Of a DNA stretch of 64,000 bases, positions 18,097-26,578 are shown piece after piece. Every line of letters begins with the position of its first letter. The stretch's first letter is position 1. This stretch comes from Sphingobium sp. EM0848 (lineage in GTDB: Bacteria > Pseudomonadota > Alphaproteobacteria > Sphingomonadales > Sphingomonadaceae), in contig NZ_JABXWB010000001.1 of the NCBI RefSeq assembly GCF_013375555.1, positions 1,736,001 to 1,800,000 of the forward strand, read 5' to 3'. The position numbers were made by a program, and so were the translations under genes. The notes below the pieces were generated by a model, which did not search any database, was not told the DNA's origin, and worked only from the letters and a program-made list of their open reading frames with translations.

Positions 18097-19307
18097 ACGC
18101 GCCTCCCGGCATCAGGCGAGCGGATATGCTCGCGACGGATGCCCAAACCGACAAGCCGTGCCGGAATGCCGCGCAACGGGCCGCAGCGATCGAGCAGTCT
18201 CACCACCCAGGGCGGCCGCAAAAGGCGCGCTTCGGGATCGAGCAGCGCGCCGATGATCCTGTCATGCGCCATCTTCTGCGCCCGCTGAATGATCCGCGTA
18301 GGAAACAGCCGGCGCTGCTGAACGCGTGGCGCGATAGCATCGACATCGCCGCCCTCGGCCATGGCCCGCGCCATCAGGTTCGCCGCCGCCACGGCATCCT
18401 GTATGGCGAGGTTGATCCCGACCCCGCCCACCGGCGACATGGCGTGGGCCGCATCGCCGATCGCCAGCAATCCGGGCCGATACCAACGTGTCAGCCGATC
18501 AAGCGCCACCGAGAGCAGCTTCACCTGATCCCAATCCGTCAGTTCCCCGGCAGCCGCACCCAATTCCGGCAGCAAACGGGCAATCTCCTCCCGAAAAGCC
18601 GGCAGACCGCGCGCCCGCACCGCATCCGCCTGCCCCTTGGCGAAGACATAGGCGCACTGCCAATAATCGCGGCGGTCGATCTGGACAAACAGCCGTCCCG
18701 CCTCGAACACGCCCATGGTCTGGTTCTCCAGCGTCGCCGCCTTGGGCAAGCGGAACCAGAAGACATCCACCGGCGCGCCCAGATCCTCCAGAGGCAGGGC
18801 CGCCGCATCGCGCAGCACGGAGCGCCGTCCATCCGCCGCGATGACATAATCGGCGGGCACCCGTTCGCCGCTCGCCAGAATGACGCCATTCACGCGTCCC
18901 GCCGCATCGTGGCTCAGGCCCACGGCTTCCGCATTCATGCGCAGGGTGAAATCGGGATAGCGCTCCGCCTCCCGCACCACGAAATCGAGGAAGTCCCATT
19001 GCGGCATCAGCGCGATGAAGTTGCTTTCCACGGGCAGACGGCGGAAATCGGCAATCCGCAGCCGCTGCCCGGCGATGCGTCCGGTGAGTTCGCTCACCTT
19101 GTCATGCCGTCGCTCCAGCAATCTGTCGCGCAGGCCAAGTTCGCGAAACAACTCCAGCGTCGAGGGATGCACCGTGTCCCCCCGGAAATCGCGCAGGAAA
19201 TCGCCATGCTTCTCCAGCACCGTGACCGGCGCGCCTGCCCGTGCGAACAACAGGCCCGCCATCATGCCCGCAGGCCCGCCCCCGACGATCACCAGATGCG
19301 ACGCCAT
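18093..19307 (-). CDS. FAD-dependent oxidoreductase (aromatic hydroxylase type)
   Basis: The 404 residues start with a Rossmann FAD site, IVGGGPAGMMAGLLFARAG, and have the second flavin motif GDAAHAMSPVGGVGINLAIQD. This is the PHBH/UbiH-like group A monooxygenase fold (FAD_binding_3). The DG segment AADGRRSVLRDA lies between them. The substrate cannot be told. Nearby genes give no pathway. It converges with the fusion gene at 18096 with a four-base overlap of the 3' ends. Confidence 0.85.
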   Translation of the reverse strand: MASHLVIVGGGPAGMMAGLLFARAGAPVTVLEKHGDFLRDFRGDTVHPSTLELFRELGLRDRLLERRHDKVSELTGRIAGQRLRIADFRRLPVESNFIALMPQWDFLDFVVREAERYPDFTLRMNAEAVGLSHDAAGRVNGVILASGERVPADYVIAADGRRSVLRDAAALPLEDLGAPVDVFWFRLPKAATLENQTMGVFEAGRLFVQIDRRDYWQCAYVFAKGQADAVRARGLPAFREEIARLLPELGAAAGELTDWDQVKLLSVALDRLTRWYRPGLLAIGDAAHAMSPVGGVGINLAIQDAVAAANLMARAMAEGGDVDAIAPRVQQRRLFPTRIIQRAQKMAHDRIIGALLDPEARLLRPPWVVRLLDRCGPLRGIPARLVGLGIRREHIRSPDAGRRV

Positions 19308-19351
19308 AGCCCCTCCCGAAACATCGCCCGCCGCCGCGCATTATAACGGAC

Positions 19352-19521
19352 ATGCCGTCGACCGCCATTCACAGCTTCGCCTATGACCCGGACCGGCACC
19401 GACTGGACGTGCAGTTCGTCAGCGGCAAGCGCTAAAGCTATTTCGATGTGCCCGCCGATGTGGCGGAAGGCATGCGGGTCGCGATCGCTTCACGCGCCAG
19501 TCCCGCTTCACTCCACCGTGA
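19352..19521 (+). pseudogene. broken KTSC-domain gene
   Basis: From the ATG at 19352 the frame reads MPSTAIHSFAYDPDRHRLDV and on to FVSGKR, then a TAA at 19433, then SYFDVPADVAEGMRVAI. KTSC domains normally read SG-x-x-Y-x-Y-x-x-VP in this place, so a tyrosine codon has probably become TAA. After the second half, another frame gives DRFTRQSRF and a stop at 19519, which resembles the domain's usual end (IRDRF), suggesting a small deletion too. The remnant overlaps the glmS 3' end by 14 bases. Confidence 0.6.
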
Positions 19522-21331
19522 CGGATTTGGCGAGGTTGCGCGGCTGATCGACATCGGTGCCCTTGGCGACGGCGACATGATAGGCGAGCAACTGCACCGG
19601 CACGGCATAGACCATCGGCGCGATCAGCGGATGGACCTTGGGCATGGTGATCGTCGCCATGCAGCCCTCACCCGCCGCCTGCACCCCGTCATAGTCGGAG
19701 ATCAGCACCACCTTGCCGCCGCGCGCCTGCACTTCCTGCATGTTGCTGACGGTCTTTTCGAACAGAGGACCGCTGGGCGCGAGGACGATCACCGGCACCT
19801 TGTCGTCGATCAGCGCGATCGGGCCATGCTTCATCTCGCCCGCGGCATAGCCCTCGGCATGGATATAGCTGATTTCCTTGAGCTTGAGCGCCCCTTCCAG
19901 CGCCAGCGGATAATCCGGTCCGCGACCCAGATAGAGCACATCGCGCGCCCCTGCGATCAGATGCGCCATCGCCTCGATCGACTCGTCGTAGGCCAGCGCG
20001 CCGTTGAGCGCGGCGGGCGCTTCGGCGAGATGACGGACCAGCTCCTTCTCGGCCTTCGCGTCCAGCCGTCCCTTGGCCCGCGCCAGATTGGCCGCGAATG
20101 CCGCCAGCACCGCCAACTGGCAGGTAAAGGCCTTGGTCGACGCCACGCCGATTTCCGGTCCGGCCAGCGTCGGCAGCAGCAGGTCCGCCTCCCGCGCCAT
20201 GGTGCTGGTCGGCACATTGACGACGGCGGCGATCTTCTGCCCTTCGGCGCGGGCATGGCGCAACGCGGCCAGCGTATCGGCGGTTTCGCCCGACTGGCTG
20301 ATGACGATCATCAGGCCGCCTTCCTCCATCACCGGCGCGCGGTAACGGAATTCGCTCGCCACATCGATGTCGACGGGCACGCGGGCGAACTGCTCGAACC
20401 AATATTTGGCGACCATGCCAGCATAATAGCTGGTGCCGCACGCCACGATCGTCACGCGGCGGATCGCGCCCAGATCGAAATCGGGGATCGGCAGCGACAC
20501 CTGATCCTCCATCCGGCGGAGATAGGAACGCAGCGTCTGCGCCACGACCACCGGCTGCTCATAAATCTCCTTGAGCATGTAATGACGGTGATTGCCCTTG
20601 GAGATCAGCTCGCCGGTCACGCCCGAAATGGTGACGGGACGCTCGACGGGATTATTGTCCTTGTCGAAAATCTCCGCGCCGTCGCGGGTGATGATGACCC
20701 AGTCGCCTTCCTCCAGATAGGCGATGCGCTGGGTCAGCGGCGCCAAAGCCAGAGCATCCGACCCCAGATAGGTCTCGCCCTCACCATAGCCCACCACCAG
20801 CGGCGAGCCGAGCCGCGCGCCGATCAGCATGTCCGGATGGCTGCGGAACAGGATCGCCAGCGCAAAAGCGCCGTGCAGGCGCGGCAGCACCTGCTGGACC
20901 GCTTCCTTGGGACTGGCGCCCTGCTCCACCAGTTCGCTCACCAGATGGGCGACGACTTCGGTGTCGGTCTGGCTGTCGAAGGTCCGGCCGCGCGCCATCA
21001 GTTCCTCGCGCAGCGGCTTGAAATTCTCGATGATGCCGTTGTGAACGAGGGCGACTTCCCTGGTCGCGTGGGGATGCGCATTGTTGGTCGTCGGCGCGCC
21101 ATGGGTCGCCCAGCGGGTGTGGGCGATGCCGGTCGTGCCGGGCAACGGCGCCTGCGCCAACTCCTTCACCAGATTGACCAGCTTGCCTTCGGCCCGGCGA
21201 CGGTCGATCGCGCCCTCATACACCGTCGCGACCCCCGCGCTGTCATAGCCGCGATATTCGAGACGCTTCAGCCCCTCGACCAACCGCTCCGCCACGTCGT
21301 CCTTGCCGATGATTCCAATGATGCCGCACAT
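19508..21331 (-). CDS. glmS: glutamine-fructose-6-phosphate aminotransferase (isomerizing)
   Basis: Makes glucosamine-6-phosphate, the first step toward UDP-GlcNAc. The 607 residues start MCGIIGIIG, with the glutaminase nucleophile Cys right after Met. The N-terminal glutamine amidotransferase domain (to about 240) has TRWATHGAPTTNNAHPH. Two SIS sugar-isomerase domains follow (ISQSGETADTLAAL and the C-terminal PRNLAKSVTVE). It is near glmU on the same strand, with a metallophosphoesterase gene between them. Confidence 0.97.
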   Translation of the reverse strand: MCGIIGIIGKDDVAERLVEGLKRLEYRGYDSAGVATVYEGAIDRRRAEGKLVNLVKELAQAPLPGTTGIAHTRWATHGAPTTNNAHPHATREVALVHNGIIENFKPLREELMARGRTFDSQTDTEVVAHLVSELVEQGASPKEAVQQVLPRLHGAFALAILFRSHPDMLIGARLGSPLVVGYGEGETYLGSDALALAPLTQRIAYLEEGDWVIITRDGAEIFDKDNNPVERPVTISGVTGELISKGNHRHYMLKEIYEQPVVVAQTLRSYLRRMEDQVSLPIPDFDLGAIRRVTIVACGTSYYAGMVAKYWFEQFARVPVDIDVASEFRYRAPVMEEGGLMIVISQSGETADTLAALRHARAEGQKIAAVVNVPTSTMAREADLLLPTLAGPEIGVASTKAFTCQLAVLAAFAANLARAKGRLDAKAEKELVRHLAEAPAALNGALAYDESIEAMAHLIAGARDVLYLGRGPDYPLALEGALKLKEISYIHAEGYAAGEMKHGPIALIDDKVPVIVLAPSGPLFEKTVSNMQEVQARGGKVVLISDYDGVQAAGEGCMATITMPKVHPLIAPMVYAVPVQLLAYHVAVAKGTDVDQPRNLAKSVTVE

Positions 21332-21412
21332 GGATGTCGACCCTCAAACCCCAAGAAAATCAATAATGCCATGCCTATGCCATGTTCGCGCGACCGGCGA
21401 CAGAGGCATGGT

Positions 21413-22270
21413 TCATCGTGGACGAATTGTAATCAGCCAGACATCCGGCGGCGCGAGCATCCGGATCGGCAGACCGCTGGTGCCCAGTCCGCCCGAAACC
21501 ACCATGGTCTTCGCACCGTCACGATAGATGCCACAGGCATAGCGTGTCCTGTAACGCGACGGGACATAGACAATTCCCACAAAGGGCAACGCCACCTGTC
21601 CGCAATGGGTATGCCCCACCAACGTCAACATGCTCTGATCCGGCAGAAGCGGAAATACATCCGGCCCATGGGAAAGCATCAGCGGTGCGCCGCCCAGGAC
21701 GCGCATCTCCGCCAGCGTGCCGGGAATATCGGGCCGGGCAGTATAGATGTCGCGCAGGCCGCCCACCGCCAGCGGTCCCGTCCGCACCGCTTCATTGTCA
21801 AGCAGGCGGATACTCAGGCGGTCGAACAGTATCCGCCATTGCTTGCGGCCGATCCCGGCATGTTTGCGGGCATCGTGATTGCCCAGCACCGCCACCACGC
21901 CCAAGGGCGCGCGCAAGGCCGCGAAAGGCGCCAGGCTTTGTTCCGGATCATAGGTCGCGCCCCCCTTGGCATCGCCCATATAATCACCGCCGAGCGCGAT
22001 CAGGTCCGGTTTCAGCCCATTCACCAGAGCCACGATCCGCGCCATCCGCTCCGGGCTGTTGTCCGGCCCGGACAGATGGCTGTCGGTCATCCATGCGACC
22101 GTTATCGGGCGGCGCGGCGCATCCGCCGGAAAGGGCAGAGCGATCTCCATATGCCGGACGACCGGCATCGCCCGCGCATTGGCGACGAGCCAGACGATGC
22201 CGCCCGCCAACGCCAGAAGGAGGAGGAGCAGCGCCGTCAGCCAGCGCCGCCCGCGGACAAATCCCATCAT
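21413..22270 (-). CDS. membrane-anchored metallophosphoesterase
   Basis: About 285 residues from MMGFVRGRRWLTA; an N-terminal hydrophobic segment anchors it or serves as a signal. The calcineurin-like core motifs are visible: MTDSHLSGPDN (usually D-x-H), GGDYMGD, LGNHDARK, and GHTHCGQ. This layout is typical of YkuE/YaeI-type phosphodiesterases, some of which act on lipid substrates. The start lies 10 bases after the glmU stop, so it is probably in the glmU transcript. Confidence 0.85.
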   Translation of the reverse strand: MMGFVRGRRWLTALLLLLLALAGGIVWLVANARAMPVVRHMEIALPFPADAPRRPITVAWMTDSHLSGPDNSPERMARIVALVNGLKPDLIALGGDYMGDAKGGATYDPEQSLAPFAALRAPLGVVAVLGNHDARKHAGIGRKQWRILFDRLSIRLLDNEAVRTGPLAVGGLRDIYTARPDIPGTLAEMRVLGGAPLMLSHGPDVFPLLPDQSMLTLVGHTHCGQVALPFVGIVYVPSRYRTRYACGIYRDGAKTMVVSGGLGTSGLPIRMLAPPDVWLITIRPR

Positions 22271-22280
22271 GGACAAGCCG

Positions 22281-23630
22281 TTAGCGGCCGGCCTTGCGCG
22301 CCTGCATCTTCGCCCGGAAGCGGGCGGCCCAGCCCGGCTTGCCCTCCTGCCGGGGCCGCACGAGACAGAGCGCATCGGCCTCCACTTCCTGCGTCACGAC
22401 GCTGCCTGCGGCAACGATCGCGCCGGCCCCGATCTTCACCGGCGCGACCAGCGCGCTGTTGGAGCCGATGAACGCCCCCGCGCCGATCTCCGTCTTGTAC
22501 TTGAAGAAACCGTCATAATTGCAGGTGATGGTGCCCGCGCCGATATTGGCGCCCGCGCCAATGCTGGCGTCACCGATATAGGAAAGGTGATTGGCCTTGG
22601 CCCCTTCGCCCAATTCGGCCTTCTTCACCTCGACGAAATTGCCGACCTTCGCCTTGACGCCGATCTTCGCGCCGGGACGCAGGCGGGCATAGGGGCCGAT
22701 CTCCGCGCCGGTTTCGATGGTCGCGCCTTCAAGATGGGAAAAGGCGTGGATCGTCACATTGTCCGCCACCGTGACGCCGGGGCCGAAGACGACATTGGGC
22801 TCAACCACCACGTCGCGGCCCAGCTGGGTATCATGGGCGAAGAACACCGTTTCCGGCGCGATCAACGTCACCCCTTCGCGCATCGCCTCGGCACGACGGC
22901 GGTCCTGCCAGACGGCCTCGACTCCGGCCAGTTCAGCCCGGCTGTTGACGCCCGCCACTTCCCAGGATTCTGCCTCGATCACCGCACTCTGGGCGCCGGG
23001 GAGCATGACGATATCGGGCAGATAATATTCGCCCGCCGCATTATCATTGCCGATCTTGTCGAGCAGCACGAACAGATCGGTCGAGCGCACCGCCATCAGC
23101 CCCGAATTGCAGAGCGTCACGGCGCGCTCTTCGGCATTGGCGTCCTTATATTCGACCATCTTTTCGATCACGCCCTGGTCGCGGGCGATGATCCGGCCAT
23201 AGGCGGCCGCATCTTCGGGCCGGAAACCCAGCACCACGGCGCGCGGCTCATCGCCCCAGTTCAGCCGCTCCAGCATGGTCCGCATGGTTTCGGTCCGCAC
23301 CAGCGGCACGTCGCCATAGAGAATCAATATGTCGCCCGCAAAACCCGCCAGCGCATCATGGGCCTGCGCGACGGCATGGCCGGTGCCCAGTTGCTCCGCC
23401 TGCACGGCGATGACGGTGCCGCTGCCCTCGACCGCCTTTTCCACCTGTTCGCGCCCAGCCCCGACCACGACCACCTGCCGCTCCGGCTGCAATTCGGCCA
23501 CGCTGGCGAGCAGATGGAGCAGCATCGACCGCCCCGCGATCGGGTGCAACACCTTGTGCTTCATGGATTTCATGCGCGTACCCTGCCCGGCGGCAAGGAT
23601 GATGACGGCAAGGGGACGAGTGGCGGTCAC
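22281..23630 (-). CDS. glmU: bifunctional GlcNAc-1-P uridyltransferase / GlcN-1-P acetyltransferase
   Basis: Last two steps to UDP-GlcNAc. The N-terminal nucleotidyltransferase domain starts VIILAAGQGTRMKS and has LYGDVPLV; the C-terminal left-handed beta helix of hexapeptide repeats ends near residue 440. A GTG at 23630 is chosen (449 residues) because AAGGA lies 7 bases before it, which leaves room for a divergent promoter region with gph. An ATG at 23681 would add 17 residues not typical of the family. Confidence 0.94.
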   Translation of the reverse strand: MTATRPLAVIILAAGQGTRMKSMKHKVLHPIAGRSMLLHLLASVAELQPERQVVVVGAGREQVEKAVEGSGTVIAVQAEQLGTGHAVAQAHDALAGFAGDILILYGDVPLVRTETMRTMLERLNWGDEPRAVVLGFRPEDAAAYGRIIARDQGVIEKMVEYKDANAEERAVTLCNSGLMAVRSTDLFVLLDKIGNDNAAGEYYLPDIVMLPGAQSAVIEAESWEVAGVNSRAELAGVEAVWQDRRRAEAMREGVTLIAPETVFFAHDTQLGRDVVVEPNVVFGPGVTVADNVTIHAFSHLEGATIETGAEIGPYARLRPGAKIGVKAKVGNFVEVKKAELGEGAKANHLSYIGDASIGAGANIGAGTITCNYDGFFKYKTEIGAGAFIGSNSALVAPVKIGAGAIVAAGSVVTQEVEADALCLVRPRQEGKPGWAARFRAKMQARKAGR

Positions 23631-23725
23631 AGGAACGTCCTTTATGGCAAAGAGGCCAAGAATCTGAGCGCTCTCTGCCATGTTTGACTTGCCTTTGCCA
23701 CCCGCCAAGCGGCATGAGCCGGGCC

Positions 23726-24394
23726 ATGGCACCGATCCCCTTCGACATTGTCGGCTTCGACCTTGACGGCACCCTGCTCGACACCAGTGGCGATCTGGCC
23801 GCTGCGGTCAATTACGCCATCGCCACGGACGGCCGCCCGCCCTTCCCGGTCGAGGCGATCCATCCCTTCGTCGGCAAGGGCGCGAAAGTGATGCTTCAGC
23901 GCGCGCTCGACGCCTCGGGCGGCTATGACGAAGCATTGCTGGCGAAGATGCTGCCGATCCTGCTCGATTATTATGAGCAGAATCTGGCGATCCATTCCCT
24001 GCCCTATCCCGGTCTGATCGCGGCGATGGACATATTGCAGGCGGCGGGGGTGAAGCTCGCCATCTGCACCAACAAGGCTGAGCGCTTCACCATTCCGCTG
24101 CTCCATCAGATCGGCCTGTCGGATCGCTTCGCCAGTGTCGTTGGCGGCGATACGGTCGGCATCGCCAAGCCCGATCCGGCGCCGATCCACGCCATGATCG
24201 CGCGCGCCGGGGGCGGACGCACGATCTTCCTGGGCGACACGATCAACGACATCGCCGGCGCGCGCAATGCGGGCATCCCCAGCATCGCGGTCAGCTTCGG
24301 CTTCCTCGACGGCCCGGTCGAGGAACTGGAAGCGGACGCCGTCATCCATCATTTCGATGAACTGGTGCCGCTGCTGGAACGCTGGCCCGCATGA
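23726..24394 (+). CDS. gph: phosphoglycolate phosphatase (HAD family)
   Basis: Removes phosphate from 2-phosphoglycolate, a by-product of DNA repair or oxygenase reactions. The 222-residue HAD hydrolase has the nucleophile motif GFDLDGTLLDTSGD, motif II ICTNKA, and motif III/IV KPDPAPI and LGDTINDI. The start at MAPIPFDIVG is preferred; ATGs at 23684 and 23714 are in frame. Its stop overlaps the next gene by four bases (ATGA). Confidence 0.88.
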   Translation: MAPIPFDIVGFDLDGTLLDTSGDLAAAVNYAIATDGRPPFPVEAIHPFVGKGAKVMLQRALDASGGYDEALLAKMLPILLDYYEQNLAIHSLPYPGLIAAMDILQAAGVKLAICTNKAERFTIPLLHQIGLSDRFASVVGGDTVGIAKPDPAPIHAMIARAGGGRTIFLGDTINDIAGARNAGIPSIAVSFGFLDGPVEELEADAVIHHFDELVPLLERWPA

Positions 24395-25152
24395 CGCTGC
24401 GGCTGGAACGGGACGGCGCCATCGCGACGCTGCTGATCGACCGGCCCGGCCGGCACAATGCCATGACTCAAACGATGTGGGAGCTGCTGCCTCAACTTGT
24501 CGGGCAGGCCATGGCGGATGACAGCGTTCGCGTCCTCATTCTGACCTCTGCCGCGCCGGGATTGTTCTGCGCGGGCGCCGACATCCACGAATTTGCCAGC
24601 CATTCGGGCGAGGAAGATTGGCGCATCGCCAATCAGGCGGCGATCCGTTCGACCCAATATGCCCTCGCCCATGCCGGAAAACCGGTCATTGCCGCCATAG
24701 ACGGCGATGCCATTGGCGGCGGCTGTGGGCTGGCCATCGCCTGCGACCTGCGGATCGCTTCGCCCAGAGCGCGACTGGGCATCACCCCGGCCAAGCTCGG
24801 AATCGTCTATTCCCTGTTCGACACCAAGTTGCTGGTCGATCTGGTCGGCCCCGCGCGAGCCAAGCGCATATTGTTCACCGGCGCGCTCCATGACGCCGAT
24901 GAAGCGCTTGCCATCGGCCTGATCGACGAAATCGCTGCCGATCCGCTGGACGCGACAAAGGTCATGGCGGAAACGATGGCGGCCAACGCGCAACATTCGA
25001 TCCGTTCCTCCAAGGCGATCATCCGGCGCATCCTGGACGGACAGGCGGATGACGATGCGACGACCCTCGACCTGTTCCGCGATGCTTTCACCCTGCCCGA
25101 TTTCAAGGAAGGCGTGCAGGCGTTCCGCGACAAAAGGCGGCCGCGTTTCTGA
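24391..25152 (+). CDS. enoyl-CoA hydratase/isomerase family protein
   Basis: Crotonase-fold enzyme of 253 residues acting on acyl-CoA esters. AGADIHEF forms the first oxyanion-hole segment; AIDGDAIGGGCGLAIACDLRI carries the second with Gly-Gly-Gly-Cys. RLGITPAKLGIVYS follows. The exact substrate is not evident. It is co-translated with gph through the ATGA overlap, which gives no clear pathway link. Confidence 0.85.
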   Translation: MTLRLERDGAIATLLIDRPGRHNAMTQTMWELLPQLVGQAMADDSVRVLILTSAAPGLFCAGADIHEFASHSGEEDWRIANQAAIRSTQYALAHAGKPVIAAIDGDAIGGGCGLAIACDLRIASPRARLGITPAKLGIVYSLFDTKLLVDLVGPARAKRILFTGALHDADEALAIGLIDEIAADPLDATKVMAETMAANAQHSIRSSKAIIRRILDGQADDDATTLDLFRDAFTLPDFKEGVQAFRDKRRPRF

Positions 25153-25306
25153 ACAGCGCGCCGTCCTTCATGTAATTCATCCATATCGGACCAACATCTC
25201 ATCCGATCTCGAAATATTTGTTAAGAATCAGCCGATAACCGCTTGCTCGCGCGGATAAGGCGCTGGTTTCGCATATCTTTCAGCAACCAAGGAACGACAG
25301 AGCTGC

Positions 25307-26485
25307 GTGGGAGAAAATTTCGCCTTCTTCCTGCCCATCATGATGGCAAGCTTCGGCGTTCTGTTCGCAGGCGTCTGGCGCTGGCGCGTGCGGGCGGCTG
25401 GATTCTGGAGTTGCGCCTTTTTCTGCGTCGCGGGCGGCTTTGCCGTGCCGGTGGCCTTCGCCGCCTTGCCCAGCGCGCTTTGGAGCTTGGTGGCGGACCT
25501 GCTGTTCGGCAGCGGTTTCCTGCTGTTCAGTCAGGCGTTGCTGGAACGCTGGCGCCCGTCCTGGCTGATCCACGGGCGGATCGCGATCTGGGCGTTGTCG
25601 ATGCTGCTTTGCGCTGTCGGCATCGCGTTCGACAATCTGCCTCTGGAACTGGTGGCATCGGATTTCGGCTGCTTCCTGCTGATCGGCCTGCCCCTGATCG
25701 CGGGCAGGAACCATCTTGGCCACTGGCCTGACCGCATTTTGTTTGGTGCCGCCACATTGACCGCGCTGGACAATCTGATGCGCGGCAGCACGGTGCCGCT
25801 CACTTTGTCGGACGGCAATTTCCCGGACAGCACCTACGCCTTTCTGATGCAAGCGCTGGCCTGCATCTTCGGCCTTTTCCTCGCGCTGGCGGCACTGGCG
25901 GCGAACATGATCGATTTGCTCGATCGCTATCAGCGCGATGCCCTGCACGATCCGCTGTCCGGTCTGCTCAATCGGCGGGGCTTTGACGATGCTATCGCCG
26001 GACGGCACCGAAAACTCCCGTTGGACGGTAGCCTGATCGTCTGCGACATCGACCATTTCAAGGCGATCAATGACGAATATGGCCATGCGCTGGGCGATCA
26101 AGTCATCATCGCCCTGGCCGGGATGTTGACGCGATGGGCGCCGTCGAACGCCGTCACCGCGCGCTTCGGCGGCGAGGAATTCGTGCTGTTCCTGCCCGAC
26201 ACCAATGCAGCGCGGGCAGCGGGCGTCGCCGATGACATTCGCGAAAATTTTGCGCGAGATGTCGCGGACCAGTTCGGCCTGGCCCGTCCGCTCACAGCCA
26301 GTTTCGGCCTGTCGACCATCCAACGTGCCGATGCCTCGATCCATGACGCGATCGCGCGGGCCGATACGGCGCTTTATGAAGCGAAGGCCCGTGGCCGTAA
26401 CCGGGTTTGCGTAAGGCGGGCATTATCACCACCGGATGCGTCCACTGCCGGGCCAGTGGCGGTCAATCTCCCCTACCGCGCCTGA
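25307..26485 (+). CDS. membrane diguanylate cyclase (GGDEF domain)
   Basis: Makes the second messenger c-di-GMP. The 392 residues have six or so hydrophobic helices (residues 5-200) and a GGDEF domain from about 205 to 370 with GGEEF at 288-292, Asp247 in CDIDHFKAIND, and KARGRNRV near the end. The product-inhibition I-site (RxxD nine residues before the motif) is replaced by PSNA, so feedback control by c-di-GMP at that site is unlikely. A GTG start is used. No effector gene is adjacent. Confidence 0.9.
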   Translation: MGENFAFFLPIMMASFGVLFAGVWRWRVRAAGFWSCAFFCVAGGFAVPVAFAALPSALWSLVADLLFGSGFLLFSQALLERWRPSWLIHGRIAIWALSMLLCAVGIAFDNLPLELVASDFGCFLLIGLPLIAGRNHLGHWPDRILFGAATLTALDNLMRGSTVPLTLSDGNFPDSTYAFLMQALACIFGLFLALAALAANMIDLLDRYQRDALHDPLSGLLNRRGFDDAIAGRHRKLPLDGSLIVCDIDHFKAINDEYGHALGDQVIIALAGMLTRWAPSNAVTARFGGEEFVLFLPDTNAARAAGVADDIRENFARDVADQFGLARPLTASFGLSTIQRADASIHDAIARADTALYEAKARGRNRVCVRRALSPPDASTAGPVAVNLPYRA

Positions 26486-26527
26486 GCCTCCCTCCAAAGC
26501 CTGATCGCCAAACAGACCCAAATAAAA

Positions 26528-26549
26528 AGGCCGCCCCGAAAGGCGGCCT
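26528..26549 (-). terminator. terminator of the lpd cluster
   Basis: Perfect 8-base stem (AGGCCGCC / GGCGGCCT) with a 6-base loop. On the minus strand it is followed by TTTTTATT, so it ends the leftward odhA-odhB-lpd transcript; it also lies after the rightward diguanylate cyclase gene. Confidence 0.85.
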
Positions 26550-26578
26550 CTTCATGCTGGTGGAAGAGTAGGCAGCGA

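Noticed and set aside
19448..22471. Rightward open frame of about 1000 codons opposite glmS and the metallophosphoesterase
   Set aside because: Same reason; it crosses two well-supported leftward genes and lacks a recognisable domain, start or ribosome site.
23631..23681. ATG start of GlmU 51 bases upstream of the chosen GTG
   Set aside because: It leaves no room for the divergent gph promoter and adds residues lacking similarity. A good AAGGA lies before the GTG. It cannot be fully excluded.
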